Origin: an uncultured Oceanospirillaceae bacterium
Lineage (GTDB): Bacteria > Pseudomonadota > Gammaproteobacteria > Pseudomonadales > Balneatricaceae
Assembly (NCBI GenBank): GCA_937136055.1
Contig: CAKZOD010000028.1
Coordinates: 17,548 to 81,547 of the forward strand
Length of the DNA stretch: 64,000 nt
Reading direction: 5' to 3'
The notes under the pieces are model-generated. The model was not told the DNA's origin. It saw nothing but the letters and a program-made list of their open reading frames with translations, and ran no database searches. Position numbers and translations under genes: made by a program. How positions within the stretch are numbered: the first letter of the stretch is position 1; each line of letters opens with the position of its first letter. Below, piece after piece: positions 1-9,980 of this stretch.

Positions 1-34
1 ATCTAAACTAATTTCTTTAGTTTTGATCAAATGT

Positions 35-73
35 AAAGCCGTTACTAATCACTTAGAACGGCTTTTCTTTTTT
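35..73 (+). terminator. Rho-independent terminator of an upstream gene
   Basis: A perfect 9-bp stem (AAAGCCGTT at 35-43 with AACGGCTTT at 57-65) with a 13-nt loop runs into a T-rich tract ending near 73. It must end transcription of a gene left of the window. acpP is the usual left neighbour of fabF, but that gene is not visible here. The rest of 1-282 holds the fabF leader; I see no other gene in it. Confidence 0.85.
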
Positions 74-282
74 ATAGTCTCTTCAATATAAACAGAGACT
101 GAAAGTTCGGCATATAATTCTTATCCAGCGACTCAAACACAATTAAAGTTTAACTTAGCAGCGTTAAAAAACTGTTTTAATTTGTTAACTTTAGCTATTA
201 TCTGCTGACTATTAAACACATCAAAGAACAATCTATGTATAGCGCCCTTAGGCGGCTATAAGACAGTAATGGGAGAAAAACA

Positions 283-1527
283 ATGTCTCGAAGAAGAGTG
301 GTAGTGACCGGATTGGGCGCTTTAACCCCTGTAGGGAACACCGTCGAGGATAGTTGGAAGGCAATCTTGAACGGGCAAAGTGGTGCAGCTCCCATTACTC
401 ATTTTGATGCTTCAAGTTACAGTACACAATTTTCAGCATCGATAAAGAATTTTGATATCAGCGCTTATATGAATCCTAAAGATGCTAGACGTATGGATTT
501 GTTTATTCAGTACGGTCTTGCCGCTGCGATTCAAGCGATTCAAGACAGTGGTATTGAAGTCACAGAAGAAAATGCGCCGCGCATTGGCTGTGCTATCGGT
601 TCGGGCATTGGCGGCCTATCAATGATCGAAAATACTTACGACCTCATCAGTAGCAATGGGCCGCGTAAAGTATCACCGTTCTTCGTGCCAGGTAGCATTA
701 TTAATATGATCGCAGGCCACCTTGCGATTAAATATGGCTTTAAAGGGCCGAACATTGCGATCACCACCGCTTGTACAACAGGTACACATAATATTGGACA
801 AGCGATGCGTATGATTCAGTACGGAGATGCTGACATTATGGTTGCAGGTGGTGCTGAAATGGCGACAACTAAGTTGGGTGTTGGCGGTTTTGGTGCAGCA
901 AGAGCACTTTCAAAGCGTAATGATGATCCGCAGGCAGCGAGTCGTCCTTGGGATCAAGACAGAGATGGCTTTGTGCTAGGTGATGGTGCCGGTATGGTCG
1001 TCCTTGAAGAGTATCAAAGCGCTGTCGATCGCGGCGCTACAATTTACTGTGAACTTGCAGGTTTTGGTATGAGTGATGATGCCCATCATATTACAGCGCC
1101 TCCTGCTAACGGTGAAGGGGCTGCAATGGCGATGGAAAATGCCCTTAAAGACGCTAATAAAACACAATCGTTAGATAAAGTTGATTACGTGAATGCCCAT
1201 GGTACATCAACGCCTGCGGGGGATATTGCTGAAACTAATGCACTTAAAAAGCTATTTGGCCAGCAAGCTGCAGATATGCGCATGAGTTCAACAAAATCAA
1301 TGATCGGTCACTTGCTTGGTGCAGCAGGTGCTGTTGAGGCTATCTTTTGTGCACTGGCTATTAGAGATCAAGTGGCACCGCCTACGATTAATTTGGATAA
1401 TCCATCAGAAGGATGTGATTTGAACTATGTTGCACACAACGCGCAACAGTGTCAGATCAACTCTGCCATTTCCAACTCGTTTGGTTTTGGTGGCACCAAT
1501 GGCAGTTTGCTATTTCGTAAACTGTAA
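283..1527 (+). CDS. fabF: beta-ketoacyl-ACP synthase II (KAS II)
   Basis: This is the condensing enzyme of type II fatty acid synthesis; it extends acyl-ACP with malonyl-ACP in the cytoplasm and is the isoform that elongates palmitoleoyl-ACP. The 414 residues match the usual FabF length. The thiolase-fold catalytic triad is visible: Cys164 in [12 protein letters not shown], His306 in [11 protein letters not shown] and His343 in [12 protein letters not shown]. The C-terminal glycine-rich loop [10 protein letters not shown] is also intact. A GGGAG ribosome site precedes the ATG. It heads the fabF-pabC-mltG-tmk-holB cluster that is conserved in gammaproteobacteria, and only 9 nt separate it from pabC, so co-transcription is likely. 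Confidence 0.97.
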   Translation: MSRRRVVVTGLGALTPVGNTVEDSWKAILNGQSGAAPITHFDASSYSTQFSASIKNFDISAYMNPKDARRMDLFIQYGLAAAIQAIQDSGIEVTEENAPRIGCAIGSGIGGLSMIENTYDLISSNGPRKVSPFFVPGSIINMIAGHLAIKYGFKGPNIAITTACTTGTHNIGQAMRMIQYGDADIMVAGGAEMATTKLGVGGFGAARALSKRNDDPQAASRPWDQDRDGFVLGDGAGMVVLEEYQSAVDRGATIYCELAGFGMSDDAHHITAPPANGEGAAMAMENALKDANKTQSLDKVDYVNAHGTSTPAGDIAETNALKKLFGQQAADMRMSSTKSMIGHLLGAAGAVEAIFCALAIRDQVAPPTINLDNPSEGCDLNYVAHNAQQCQINSAISNSFGFGGTNGSLLFRKL

Positions 1528-1536
1528 TAACATTCT

Positions 1537-2406
1537 ATGGCGCTTAGTTTAGTCAATGGCCTAGTCTCTGATCAGCTAAATACTGCGGACAGAGGTTTAA
1601 GCTATGGAGACGGTATCTTTGAAACTATCCAGATCAGTGCGGGAAAAGCACTGCTCTGGGATGCGCATTTAGCACGCTTAGAGCTCGGTGCAAATCGATT
1701 AAAAATCCCCTTCAATAAATCGCTAGTAAAAGCCTTTACTAGCGATATGCATGCGCTTTTAGCAAACGCTGAAGACACACTCAAACAGCGCTCAGTGTTA
1801 AAGTTAACGTTAACTAGAGGCATCGGAAAGCGCGGTTATAAAGCAGATCCCTGCGCTGTACCCACTCGAATCACTTCTTTGTCCGCTATGCCTGATATGT
1901 CTGAAAAACAACGTTTAGGCATTGATGTTGTCATCTGTGAAACACGACTCGCTCGCCAACCTTTATTATCTGGAATCAAGCACTTAAATCGCTTAGAGCA
2001 AGTAATTGCACGCAGTGAATGGGATGATGAGCTAATTACTGAAGGCATAGTTTGTGACACTCAAGATAATGTCATCGAAGGCTGTATGAGCAATCTCTTT
2101 TGGTTTCGCCAAGGAGTGCTTTACACACCTGATTTGACCTATGCTGGTGTTGCCGGAGTGGTGCGAGATAAGCTCATTAATTTGTGTGAGGCTAAAAAAA
2201 TAGCACGCATAGAGCAAGGTGAGTTTAGCGTCAATCACTTATTAGGCGCAGATCATGTATTTGTGTGTAACAGTGTATTTAATATTCTTCCTGTCGTACG
2301 TATACGCAATGCGCTTGATCATTCAGAGCTTGCTCAGTATACGATTGGAACTCAAATTCAAGAATTGCAAGGGTACTTGCAGCTATATTATTTAAAGGAT
2401 GCCTAG
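1537..2406 (+). CDS. pabC: aminodeoxychorismate lyase
   Basis: This is a fold-type IV PLP enzyme that converts 4-amino-4-deoxychorismate to 4-aminobenzoate and pyruvate for folate synthesis. The N-terminal DRGLSYGDGIFETI segment is typical of class IV aminotransferase-like lyases. The PLP lysine is Lys148 in SGIKHLNRLEQ, and the cofactor-binding EGCMSNLFW motif follows near residue 186. The length (289 aa) is close to the E. coli enzyme. The branched-chain and D-amino-acid aminotransferases share this fold; the fixed position between fabF and mltG decides for PabC. Confidence 0.93.
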   Translation: MALSLVNGLVSDQLNTADRGLSYGDGIFETIQISAGKALLWDAHLARLELGANRLKIPFNKSLVKAFTSDMHALLANAEDTLKQRSVLKLTLTRGIGKRGYKADPCAVPTRITSLSAMPDMSEKQRLGIDVVICETRLARQPLLSGIKHLNRLEQVIARSEWDDELITEGIVCDTQDNVIEGCMSNLFWFRQGVLYTPDLTYAGVAGVVRDKLINLCEAKKIARIEQGEFSVNHLLGADHVFVCNSVFNILPVVRIRNALDHSELAQYTIGTQIQELQGYLQLYYLKDA

Positions 2407-2408
2407 CA

Positions 2409-3446
2409 TTGAAAAAGGTTGTTGTTTCTTTACTTGTTTTACTCGGCCTTGGGGCTTATGGCGGTTATTATATTTGGCAAGATATTCATCAGGTAATGGC
2501 AAAAGCAGTATTTACAGGCGATGCTAATAAAACATTCATGGTTAAGCGAGGTGTAGGCTTTAATAGGCTCACCACGCAGCTTAACGATGCTAAATTAATT
2601 GATAATGTGCTTTATTTTAAGCTCTACGCAAAGTACTACAAGTTAGGTAGGACAATACAAGCAGGAGAGTATTCGATAAAGCCTGACACCTCGCCAAAAC
2701 AGTTGTTATCACTGTTTGCCTCAGGGGATGTTGTACGTCATAAAGTTGCACTCATAGAGGGCTCTAATGCGCTGGAAATACGGGCGCAATTATTAAAGCA
2801 CGGCGATGTGCTTAATTTAAAATCGACAAAGATGAGTGAGGCTGAGTTACTTAAAGCTATTGGTGCAACAGAGAAGAAGTTAGAAGGTATTTTGCTTGCA
2901 GAGACTTACCAAGTGGAGCGTGGCAGTACAGATATTGCATTGCTTAAGCGTGCATACCAATCGATGAAAAAAACATTGGCTACACAATGGCAAAAGCGCG
3001 ATAAAAAACTGCCTTATAAAACACCTTATGAAGCTTTGATTATGGCATCCATTGTCGAGAAAGAAACAGGCGTAGCGGATGAAAGGCCGATAATTGCAGG
3101 CGTTTTCGTCAACCGTATGCGTATTGGCATGAGGCTGCAAACGGATCCAACTGTTATTTATGGTATGGGTGAGCGTTATAAAGGCAATATTACTCGGGCG
3201 GATTTACGTAGGCCTTCTGCTTATAACACCTATGTTATTAAGCGTTTGCCGCCATCGCCTATTGCAACAGTTGGGCCAGAGGCAATAATTGCAGCTTTGA
3301 ACCCTGAAAAGACAAAGTATTTGTACTTTGTCGCTAAGGGGAATGGTAGCCACTACTTTTCTAAGAATTTACGCGAGCATAATAATGCCGTTAGGCGCTA
3401 CCAGCTTAAACGCAAGAAAGGTTACCGCTCAGCACCAAAAAGCTAA
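2409..3446 (+). CDS. mltG: endolytic murein transglycosylase MltG (YceG)
   Basis: This inner-membrane enzyme cleaves nascent peptidoglycan strands and so sets glycan chain length. It starts with TTG two nucleotides after the pabC stop. Residues 4-23 form a single N-terminal membrane anchor; a LysM-like region (GVGFNRLTTQL, SPKQLL) follows and the YceG catalytic domain covers about 160-335. The catalytic glutamate is about Glu217 in ASIVEKETG, and the family signature NRMRIGMRLQTDPTVIYG is intact. The 345-residue length is normal. Confidence 0.95.
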   Translation: MKKVVVSLLVLLGLGAYGGYYIWQDIHQVMAKAVFTGDANKTFMVKRGVGFNRLTTQLNDAKLIDNVLYFKLYAKYYKLGRTIQAGEYSIKPDTSPKQLLSLFASGDVVRHKVALIEGSNALEIRAQLLKHGDVLNLKSTKMSEAELLKAIGATEKKLEGILLAETYQVERGSTDIALLKRAYQSMKKTLATQWQKRDKKLPYKTPYEALIMASIVEKETGVADERPIIAGVFVNRMRIGMRLQTDPTVIYGMGERYKGNITRADLRRPSAYNTYVIKRLPPSPIATVGPEAIIAALNPEKTKYLYFVAKGNGSHYFSKNLREHNNAVRRYQLKRKKGYRSAPKS

Positions 3447-3476
3447 TGACGCATTATAGGCTTAGTATATATTTAA

Positions 3477-4154
<678 letters not shown>

Positions 4155-4155
4155 C

Positions 4156-5181
4156 ATGGATATCACCTCGCGCTGTCATGTTCTAACCTCTACTTTATAC
4201 CCTTGGTTTGATACGCAATGGCAACAACTTAATAAGTTGTTATCAGCGAATAAGCTACCACATGCGCTAATTATTAATGGTGCAAAAGGGATAGGTAAAC
4301 TTCACTTTGCCGGCAGTATTGCTCGTTTAGTACTTTGTCAGAACGCCAATCAAGCAGGAGGTGAACAAGCTCAAGCGTGCGGTCAATGCCATAGTTGTCA
4401 GCTATTTGACACGTCGGGTCATCCTGATTTGTATCATTTAACGCCAGAAGAGGGAGCGCAGATAAAAGTTGATCAAGTGCGTGATTTGAGCAACTTTATG
4501 CACAACACTGCACAGCAAGGAGGGTATCGAGTAGTGATACTAAACCCTGCAGAGGCGATGAATATATCAGCGGCTAACGCATTGCTGAAAACGCTGGAAG
4601 AGCCAGGGGAGAAATCGCTGTTATTGCTAATAGCAGATCAATTAGGCCAGGTAATGCCGACGATTAAAAGTCGTTGTCAGCGTATAGATTGCCCGAAACC
4701 ATCAGCTGATGTTGCTGTACCTTGGTTGAGTAATGCGCTGGATATGCCACAAGATCAAGCGCAGCAATTGCTCAATGTTGTGCACGGAGCTCCGCTTTTA
4801 GGGCTAAGCTTTAAGTCAGGTGGGGATCAAGCACTTAGAGGTGAGCTGATCATGGGGCTAAAAAGTATCTTGCAGCAAAAAGTAAGCCCGCTTGATTTAG
4901 CAAGTAAATACGCGAAAGCAGATGCACTAGTGCTTATTTCGTGGATGTATAGTTTATTAGTCGATGTTAGCAAGCTACACTTAGCAAGTGAAGAGTGTGA
5001 AATTGTGAATGCGGACATGCGAAAGATGCTCAATACTTTGAGTCAGCGTAGTAATATTCATGATATCCATAAATTGGCCGATAAAGTTCAAGGGCATAGA
5101 AATGCACTTTTAGCGCGTCAAAATCCCAATAAACAATTGTTATTAGAAGATTTGTTTTTAGATTGGAAAAATTTGATATAG
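4156..5181 (+). CDS. holB: DNA polymerase III delta' subunit
   Basis: This is a clamp-loader subunit of the replicative polymerase. The 341-residue protein has a modified P-loop (NGAKGIGKLHFA, near residue 36), the four-cysteine zinc module (C...CGQCHSCQLF), the sensor/arginine-finger SRC motif in IKSRCQRIDCP, and the NALLKTLEEPGEKSLLLL helix typical of DnaX/HolB proteins. The tmk-holB pairing is conserved. It is probably translated by coupling with tmk. Confidence 0.93.
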   Translation: MDITSRCHVLTSTLYPWFDTQWQQLNKLLSANKLPHALIINGAKGIGKLHFAGSIARLVLCQNANQAGGEQAQACGQCHSCQLFDTSGHPDLYHLTPEEGAQIKVDQVRDLSNFMHNTAQQGGYRVVILNPAEAMNISAANALLKTLEEPGEKSLLLLIADQLGQVMPTIKSRCQRIDCPKPSADVAVPWLSNALDMPQDQAQQLLNVVHGAPLLGLSFKSGGDQALRGELIMGLKSILQQKVSPLDLASKYAKADALVLISWMYSLLVDVSKLHLASEECEIVNADMRKMLNTLSQRSNIHDIHKLADKVQGHRNALLARQNPNKQLLLEDLFLDWKNLI

Positions 5182-5288
5182 AATAGTTATATCCAATTAA
5201 GGGGTGCTGAGTACAGCTTGTCTGTATTTGTATTCTTTGAGATCAATAATGAGTATGGTGTTCTATTTTTAAGGTAGGGTGATCCGCA

Positions 5289-5702
5289 TTGGCAATCATT
5301 TTAAGTGATAATAAAGTTAATATTGGTGGTCCAAATTCTGGAGTGACAGAGTCGCTACCTATGCGGCCGCGAATGAGTCATGGTATTCTCACCCTAGTGC
5401 TTCCTGAAAAAGAAAGCTTACACGATGCATATATGCCCTTCATCAAAGGGGGTGGTTTGTTTATTGAAACCAATCGCGAATTTCATTTAGGTGAAGAGGT
5501 TTTTGCGCTACTGCAATTAATGGATGAACCGGATAAAACGCCTATAACAGGCAAAATTATCTGGATGACACCAAAATCGCCTCAAAACGCTCGCAAGCAG
5601 GGGGTCGGTATCCAAATCTCAAATGAAGATATTGATCTGACTAAAAAAATTGAAACCTATTTAGCAGGTTACGATGCTGGGTTAGGCACTAAAACTATCT
5701 AG
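5289..5702 (+). CDS. pilZ: PilZ domain type IV pilus assembly protein
   Basis: This is a small cytoplasmic protein needed for type IV pilus biogenesis. It resembles PilZ proper (HGIL..., AYMPFIKGGGLFIETN, LGEEVFALLQL, GKIIWMTP, GVGIQ), and members of this group often lack the RxxxR c-di-GMP site; I do not see that motif here. The TTG start at 5289 has a good AAGGTAGGGTGA site upstream and gives 137 residues. An ATG at 5361 would give 113 residues, nearer the family size of about 118, but its ribosome site is poor. The position between holB and ycfH is the usual one for pilZ. Confidence 0.88.
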   Translation: MAIILSDNKVNIGGPNSGVTESLPMRPRMSHGILTLVLPEKESLHDAYMPFIKGGGLFIETNREFHLGEEVFALLQLMDEPDKTPITGKIIWMTPKSPQNARKQGVGIQISNEDIDLTKKIETYLAGYDAGLGTKTI

Positions 5703-5747
5703 CAGCTCGCCACTTTTTTCCACGCCTGAGTATAACGCACTACGCTT

Positions 5748-6536
5748 ATGTTTATAGATTCACACTGTCATTTAGACAAACTCGATTTATCCCTTCATCA
5801 AAACTCACTAGCATCATTAATTGAAAACTGTGAAGCGCGTGGTGTCAAACGTATTCTTTCAGTGTGTGTTGGGCTCGATGAATTTGACAATATGTATCAG
5901 ATGATAAAACCATTTGATCAAGTTGATGCATCTTTAGGGATTCATCCATTACATCTAAAGACTCAGGATGACGTTGCCAGCGTCGATACCTTAGTTGAGT
6001 TAATCAAGCAGCACCCTAAAGTGGTCGCTATTGGTGAAACTGGCTTAGATTATTACTATGATGAGACAACTAAAGCACTACAGGCACAAAGCTTTGTTAA
6101 CCATTTACAGGCGGGGGCGAAATTGGATCTGCCTTTGATTATTCATACGCGCCAAGCACGTCAAGATACACTTGATTTAATCGCTGCCCATGGCGGTGAA
6201 GCGGGTGGGGTATTGCATTGTTTTACTGAGTCATTGGAAATGGCGAAAAAGGCGATGGAATTTAACTACTCAATTTCAATTTCAGGGATTGTGACGTTTA
6301 AAAACTCACATGAATTAAAAGAAGTGGTTAGGCAGCTGCCTCTTGATAAACTGCTGATTGAAACTGACGCGCCTTACCTCGCGCCGGTGCCCTTTAGAGG
6401 TAAACAAAATCAACCAAAGTATGTGGTTGAAGTGGCTCAATATATAGCAGACCTTAAAGGTATCAAAGTAGAGCAACTCGCTGAAATAACCTCTGATAAC
6501 TATTACCGTTTATTTAATAAGGCCGCCAGCAACTAG
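5748..6536 (+). CDS. ycfH: TatD-family metal-dependent hydrolase (YcfH)
   Basis: A TIM-barrel metallohydrolase of the TatD family; members act as DNases or D-aminoacyl-tRNA deacylase-like enzymes, and the physiological substrate of YcfH is not settled. Visible metal ligands are the N-terminal HCH (IDSHCHLDKL), the glutamate in GETGLDYYYD, His in PLIIHTRQA, His in LHCFTES and the terminal Asp in ETDAPYLAP. The 262-residue length and the place after holB match E. coli ycfH. An imperfectly T-tailed hairpin follows the stop. Confidence 0.92.
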   Translation: MFIDSHCHLDKLDLSLHQNSLASLIENCEARGVKRILSVCVGLDEFDNMYQMIKPFDQVDASLGIHPLHLKTQDDVASVDTLVELIKQHPKVVAIGETGLDYYYDETTKALQAQSFVNHLQAGAKLDLPLIIHTRQARQDTLDLIAAHGGEAGGVLHCFTESLEMAKKAMEFNYSISISGIVTFKNSHELKEVVRQLPLDKLLIETDAPYLAPVPFRGKQNQPKYVVEVAQYIADLKGIKVEQLAEITSDNYYRLFNKAASN

Positions 6537-6582
6537 GCGGCATAAAAACAGTTACAAAAGTGAAGCTTGAACTGCTTTTGTA
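6522..6582. other. two hairpins after ycfH
   Basis: A 6-bp GC stem (GCCGCC 6522-6527 with GGCGGC 6536-6541) spans the ycfH stop codon. A second perfect 8-bp stem (TACAAAAG 6553-6560 with CTTTTGTA 6575-6582) follows. Neither has a U-tract, so they may be weak or bidirectional terminators between ycfH and a possible small gene on the other strand. Confidence 0.5.
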
Positions 6583-6667
6583 GCTAGCGACAACTGTAAT
6601 TTCATTTAATCTCCCCTTTGGTGTGCTGCTAAATCTCTAGCGTGTAAAGCGTTATCTTTTCCGGTAT

Positions 6668-6817
6668 CTAATCTCTTTTTAACTCTTCACAGACAGAGCA
6701 AATCTCATAAGTCATATATTTTTTCGAATCGAAATTTGTAGACTTCAGCTTCTCGTCTATAATTTTATCTAAGACTTTGATTAATTGATAAAAATGTTTC
6801 TGCATTTTGGGGTGCAT
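6668..6817 (-). CDS. possible small protein or gene remnant (49 aa)
   Basis: The minus strand carries an ATG-started 49-codon frame in the ycfH-siaB spacer. It reads like protein (MHPKMQKHFYQLIKVLDKII..., C-terminal YEICSVCEELKRD) with a Cys-x-x-Cys and many Lys/Glu. The frame stays open nine codons upstream of the ATG (LINWIKAAN), with no ribosome site before either. It may be the tail of a lost gene, a small protein, or chance. I recognise no family. Confidence 0.3.
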   Translation of the reverse strand: MHPKMQKHFYQLIKVLDKIIDEKLKSTNFDSKKYMTYEICSVCEELKRD

Positions 6818-6894
6818 ATTGGCGGCTTTGATCCAGTTTATCAGCTAACTAATCGACCTTTTATTCAATGTACATTAATGAGATAGGTAACCAT

Positions 6895-7455
6895 ATGGAT
6901 TTGAAAGCGCTTCATAGTTTTGTAAAACGCGATGGCATAGTTTTTTTGACCTATGGTGGTTTCTTGTCACAAACACTCATATCAGGCATGACAGAAGCGC
7001 TAGAAAAAGAAGCGCAATACAATGAGCTTGGTATGGGGTTATCGAATAATATATTCACTATTTTTATCGAGCTTTCGCAAAATATGATGAAATATACCTC
7101 TGAGCACCAGCGTATGAGTGAGTCCTCAGAAGGGCTGATCATTGTCGGCAAAGAATCAGATAATAGCTATTATGTGATCAGTCAAAATATCATATCAAAA
7201 AGTGATGCTGTGAGTATGAATGATCGATTGAAAGAAGTTGTTGAGCTAGACAAAGATGCCTTAAAGAAAAAATACCGTGAGTTGCGACGAAGCGGTAGAG
7301 ACCGTCATTACAAAGGTGCTGGTATCGGGTTTTATGAAATCGCTAAGCGATCAGATAGTGTTGAATACGATTTTATTGATCTTGATGAAAATACCTCTTT
7401 TTTTACATTTAAAGCATCTGTCGGGCAAAAGGTTAAAGGAGACATAAAATGCTAG
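6895..7455 (+). CDS. siaB: SiaB-like protein kinase (DUF6272 type)
   Basis: It resembles SiaB, the GHKL-fold kinase that phosphorylates the small partner SiaC in Pseudomonas aeruginosa. Features visible are an N-box-like helix (IFIELSQNMMKYTSEH) and a glycine-containing segment (HYKGAGIGFYEIAKRS) before a final beta strand (SFFTFKASV). I chose the ATG at 6895, which has AGGT seven bases upstream and gives 186 residues, rather than the ATG at 6868, which has no ribosome site. The 3' end overlaps the next gene by 7 nt. Assignment is by family resemblance and by its neighbour. Confidence 0.8.
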   Translation: MDLKALHSFVKRDGIVFLTYGGFLSQTLISGMTEALEKEAQYNELGMGLSNNIFTIFIELSQNMMKYTSEHQRMSESSEGLIIVGKESDNSYYVISQNIISKSDAVSMNDRLKEVVELDKDALKKKYRELRRSGRDRHYKGAGIGFYEIAKRSDSVEYDFIDLDENTSFFTFKASVGQKVKGDIKC

Positions 7456-7832
7456 AAAAGCTCTTTGTCGCACCCAGCAAATGCACTCCACAAATTGATT
7501 TTGATCCTGAAAGTCGAATATTGGCTGTTGAGGGGAGCTCATACCCTGAAAATACCTTTGTATTTTACGCGCCAATGATGGAGTGGGTTAAAGCGTACTT
7601 TGGCCAAGAGAGCGAGCAAAAAACAATTGTCAATTTAGAGATAATTTACTTTAACTCGAGTAGCTCAAAACTTCTTTTCGATTTTTTCGATGCGTTAGAA
7701 GAAGCCAGCAGCAGCCATGATATTGAAATTAACTGGATATTTGATGCAAGAAATGAAGTAGCAATGGAGGCAGGAGAGGATTTCACAGAAGATTTTAGTC
7801 ATCTAAACATTAACCTCGTAGAAAAGCAGTAG
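7449..7832 (+). CDS. siaC: SiaC-family regulatory phosphoprotein (DUF1987)
   Basis: A 127-residue protein of the SiaC/DUF1987 family. In P. aeruginosa, SiaC is phosphorylated by SiaB and dephosphorylated by SiaA, and in its unphosphorylated form it binds and activates the diguanylate cyclase SiaD. The signature LEIIYFNSSSSKLLFDFFD is present at about 63-81; Ser70 sits where the phosphoacceptor Thr of SiaC is expected (an inference from motif position). The gene starts inside the end of siaB, which implies translational coupling, and the next gene starts 7 nt downstream. Confidence 0.85.
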   Translation: MLEKLFVAPSKCTPQIDFDPESRILAVEGSSYPENTFVFYAPMMEWVKAYFGQESEQKTIVNLEIIYFNSSSSKLLFDFFDALEEASSSHDIEINWIFDARNEVAMEAGEDFTEDFSHLNINLVEKQ

Positions 7833-7839
7833 TTAGGCC

Positions 7840-8625
7840 ATGGAACAAAAAAAACTCATTGATGAAGTAGAAGCACTTAGAGAAAGCTTTGATAGTACTA
7901 CTAGCCAGATCATTAAGGACCTTAGGCGCCAAGAGAAAATTATGGTTCGTTCTGATCAGCGCCAGCAAAGGGAATATGATGAATTGCAATTGCAGCTAGA
8001 TGAGATAAAACGGTTAAATAAAGAAATCGAAGACACTCAGCGTGAAGTACTATTGACGGTTGGTGGGATTGGCGAAACGCGATCTAAAGAAACTTTCAAC
8101 CACGTGCGCCGAGTGGCTGAATATTCAAAACTGTTAGCGTTGAAAATGGGAATGGGGATTGAAGAGGCAAATCTCTTAAAAGATGCCAGCCCAATGCATG
8201 ATATTGGAAAAGTGGGGATACCTGATTCAATATTAAATAAACCGGGTAAGCTGACAGAGGCTGAGTTTGAAGTGATGAAGCACCATGCATTGCTTGGCTA
8301 TGAAATGTTCAATAAGTCAGAGAGACCACTGCTAAAAGCGGCCGCCATTATCGCTTATGAGCATCATGAAAAATATGATGGAAGTGGTTACCCTAGGGGG
8401 CTAGTGGGGGAGGAAATACATATTTATGGGCGTATCACGAGCATAGCAGATGTATTTGATGCATTAGGCAGTAAGCGCTGTTACAAGGAGGCCTGGTCAG
8501 ACCCTGAGGTGTTTTCATTGCTAAGGGAGCAATCAGGGAGTCATTTCGATCCCAAACTAGTGGACATTTTTTTTGACTGCAATGCAGAATTTCTTGCGAT
8601 ACGAGAAGCGTATAAAGACGAATAA
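7840..8625 (+). CDS. HD-GYP domain protein, predicted c-di-GMP phosphodiesterase
   Basis: Residues 1-65 form a charged coiled coil; the HD-GYP domain fills the rest of the 261 residues. All hallmark motifs are intact: HV near residue 87, MHDIGKVGIP, KHH, EHHEKYDGSGYPRGL, and SIADVFDAL. The protein should therefore hydrolyse c-di-GMP to pGpG/GMP in the cytoplasm. No receiver or sensor domain is present, so regulation probably comes from a partner, and the coupled siaB-siaC genes are the obvious candidates. The known Sia module has a GGDEF cyclase at this place. Confidence 0.92.
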   Translation: MEQKKLIDEVEALRESFDSTTSQIIKDLRRQEKIMVRSDQRQQREYDELQLQLDEIKRLNKEIEDTQREVLLTVGGIGETRSKETFNHVRRVAEYSKLLALKMGMGIEEANLLKDASPMHDIGKVGIPDSILNKPGKLTEAEFEVMKHHALLGYEMFNKSERPLLKAAAIIAYEHHEKYDGSGYPRGLVGEEIHIYGRITSIADVFDALGSKRCYKEAWSDPEVFSLLREQSGSHFDPKLVDIFFDCNAEFLAIREAYKDE

Positions 8626-8682
8626 ACAGAAAAAAATAAAGAGCTATAGATGACTATTTAATCGCAAATTATCACATGACAT

Positions 8683-8720
8683 CTTGCAGCCTTAAATCTA
8701 AGGCGTTCCAAGGCTGCAAG
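8683..8720. terminator. bidirectional hairpin between convergent genes
   Basis: A perfect 11-bp inverted repeat (CTTGCAGCCTT 8683-8693 with AAGGCTGCAAG 8710-8720) lies between the converging HD-GYP and nhaD genes. It lacks a long U-tract, but its place fits a shared terminator. Confidence 0.7.
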
Positions 8721-8735
8721 ATAATGTACTAAAGG

Positions 8736-9980
8736 CTACTGGTACAACCACCAACCTACTTGTAAACTCCCTATATAACCAACTGTATAAGCGGCTAATA
8801 GGTAGAAAAAATAGCGAAGATATGAGAAGAAATTGATCTCTGCAACTTTGCTCATTGCGACAATTCCCGCAGCTGAGCCGATCACTAGCAAGGAGCCACC
8901 TACACCGACGGCATAAGTTAATGACAGCCAGCTTGCCTGGTTCATAGCCACGCTTGATTTTAAAACAGCTGCTGTAAGCGGCACGTTATCAACCAAGGCC
9001 GAGATGAGTCCCATAGTGAAGTTGGCGTATTCAATAGGCATTAAAGTATAGAGGTTGACGAGAGCGTCAAGAACGCCAATTTCTTTAAGCATTCCTACCA
9101 GCAAAAGAATCCCTAAGAAGAAAAGTAAGGTGTCGTACTCAATCACACGCAAGTAATCGAGCATGTTGTCTCGTTTATCTCCACGATAGAAAATTCTTCC
9201 TACTAAGAACATCACTGAAAGGCCGGCTAAGAATGTCAAAACCGGTGGGATTTGCGCATAGACATTCAAGAATATCGTCGCGATGATGGTGACCAAGAAG
9301 ATAGCCGCGATACGCTTGCCCATTAAATCTTCTTTTGTCTTATTGTTTTGTATATTGACTCGGCCATTGACAGAGAAAGAAAAAAGCACACATAAAAACA
9401 TCACACTAATGAATGAAGGGAATGCTAGCCAAAGTAAATCTTGGATAGCGACTTTGCCATCAAGGAAGATCATTAAAGTGGTGACATCCCCGGTAATTAA
9501 GGCAACACCGCCGGAGTTCACTGAGAAAACGACTAAGATGGTAAATTTAGCCGTTTTTATAGCATTGAGCCGCAGTGAGAGAACGAGTGTGACAGATACC
9601 AGTGTGGCTGTGATATTGTCTGATAATGATGAAAAAGCAAACGCAAAAATAGCCACTAAAAATAGTAGTGTTTTTTCATTTATCTGTTCAGGAAGCACTT
9701 TATAGATCATCGACTCAATCAACCCCTGGTGATTGAGATAGGCGACAAACGTCATGGCAGCCATTAAGAATAGCCAAAGAGTGGCTATTTCTAAAAGGTT
9801 CTCATTAAATGCGCTATTAATATCGGCGCGATCAGCGCCATGTAGTGGAAAAAGGAATAATAAAATCCAAGACAGCGTGCCTAAAAAGAGCGTTGTTTTG
9901 GCTTTATTTAAATGAATTAGATCTTCAAAAACGATTGTCAAGAAGGCAATAAATGCTAATGCGATCAATAAGACCTGCAT
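8736..9980 (-). CDS. nhaD: NhaD-type Na+/H+ antiporter
   Basis: An inner-membrane ion transporter superfamily protein of 414 residues with about a dozen hydrophobic segments. NhaD antiporters export Na+ or Li+ in exchange for H+ and are common in marine and halophilic bacteria. Family motifs include SSLSDNITATLV, NSGGVALITGDVTTLMI, ISALVDNVPLTAAV and GVGGSLLVIGSAAGIVAMS, with the two conserved Asp-Asn pairs of the inverted-repeat fold. AGGAG precedes the ATG. It stands alone between the siaB-siaC-HD-GYP set and the phosphatase gene. Confidence 0.93.
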   Translation of the reverse strand: MQVLLIALAFIAFLTIVFEDLIHLNKAKTTLFLGTLSWILLFLFPLHGADRADINSAFNENLLEIATLWLFLMAAMTFVAYLNHQGLIESMIYKVLPEQINEKTLLFLVAIFAFAFSSLSDNITATLVSVTLVLSLRLNAIKTAKFTILVVFSVNSGGVALITGDVTTLMIFLDGKVAIQDLLWLAFPSFISVMFLCVLFSFSVNGRVNIQNNKTKEDLMGKRIAAIFLVTIIATIFLNVYAQIPPVLTFLAGLSVMFLVGRIFYRGDKRDNMLDYLRVIEYDTLLFFLGILLLVGMLKEIGVLDALVNLYTLMPIEYANFTMGLISALVDNVPLTAAVLKSSVAMNQASWLSLTYAVGVGGSLLVIGSAAGIVAMSKVAEINFFSYLRYFFYLLAAYTVGYIGSLQVGWWLYQ

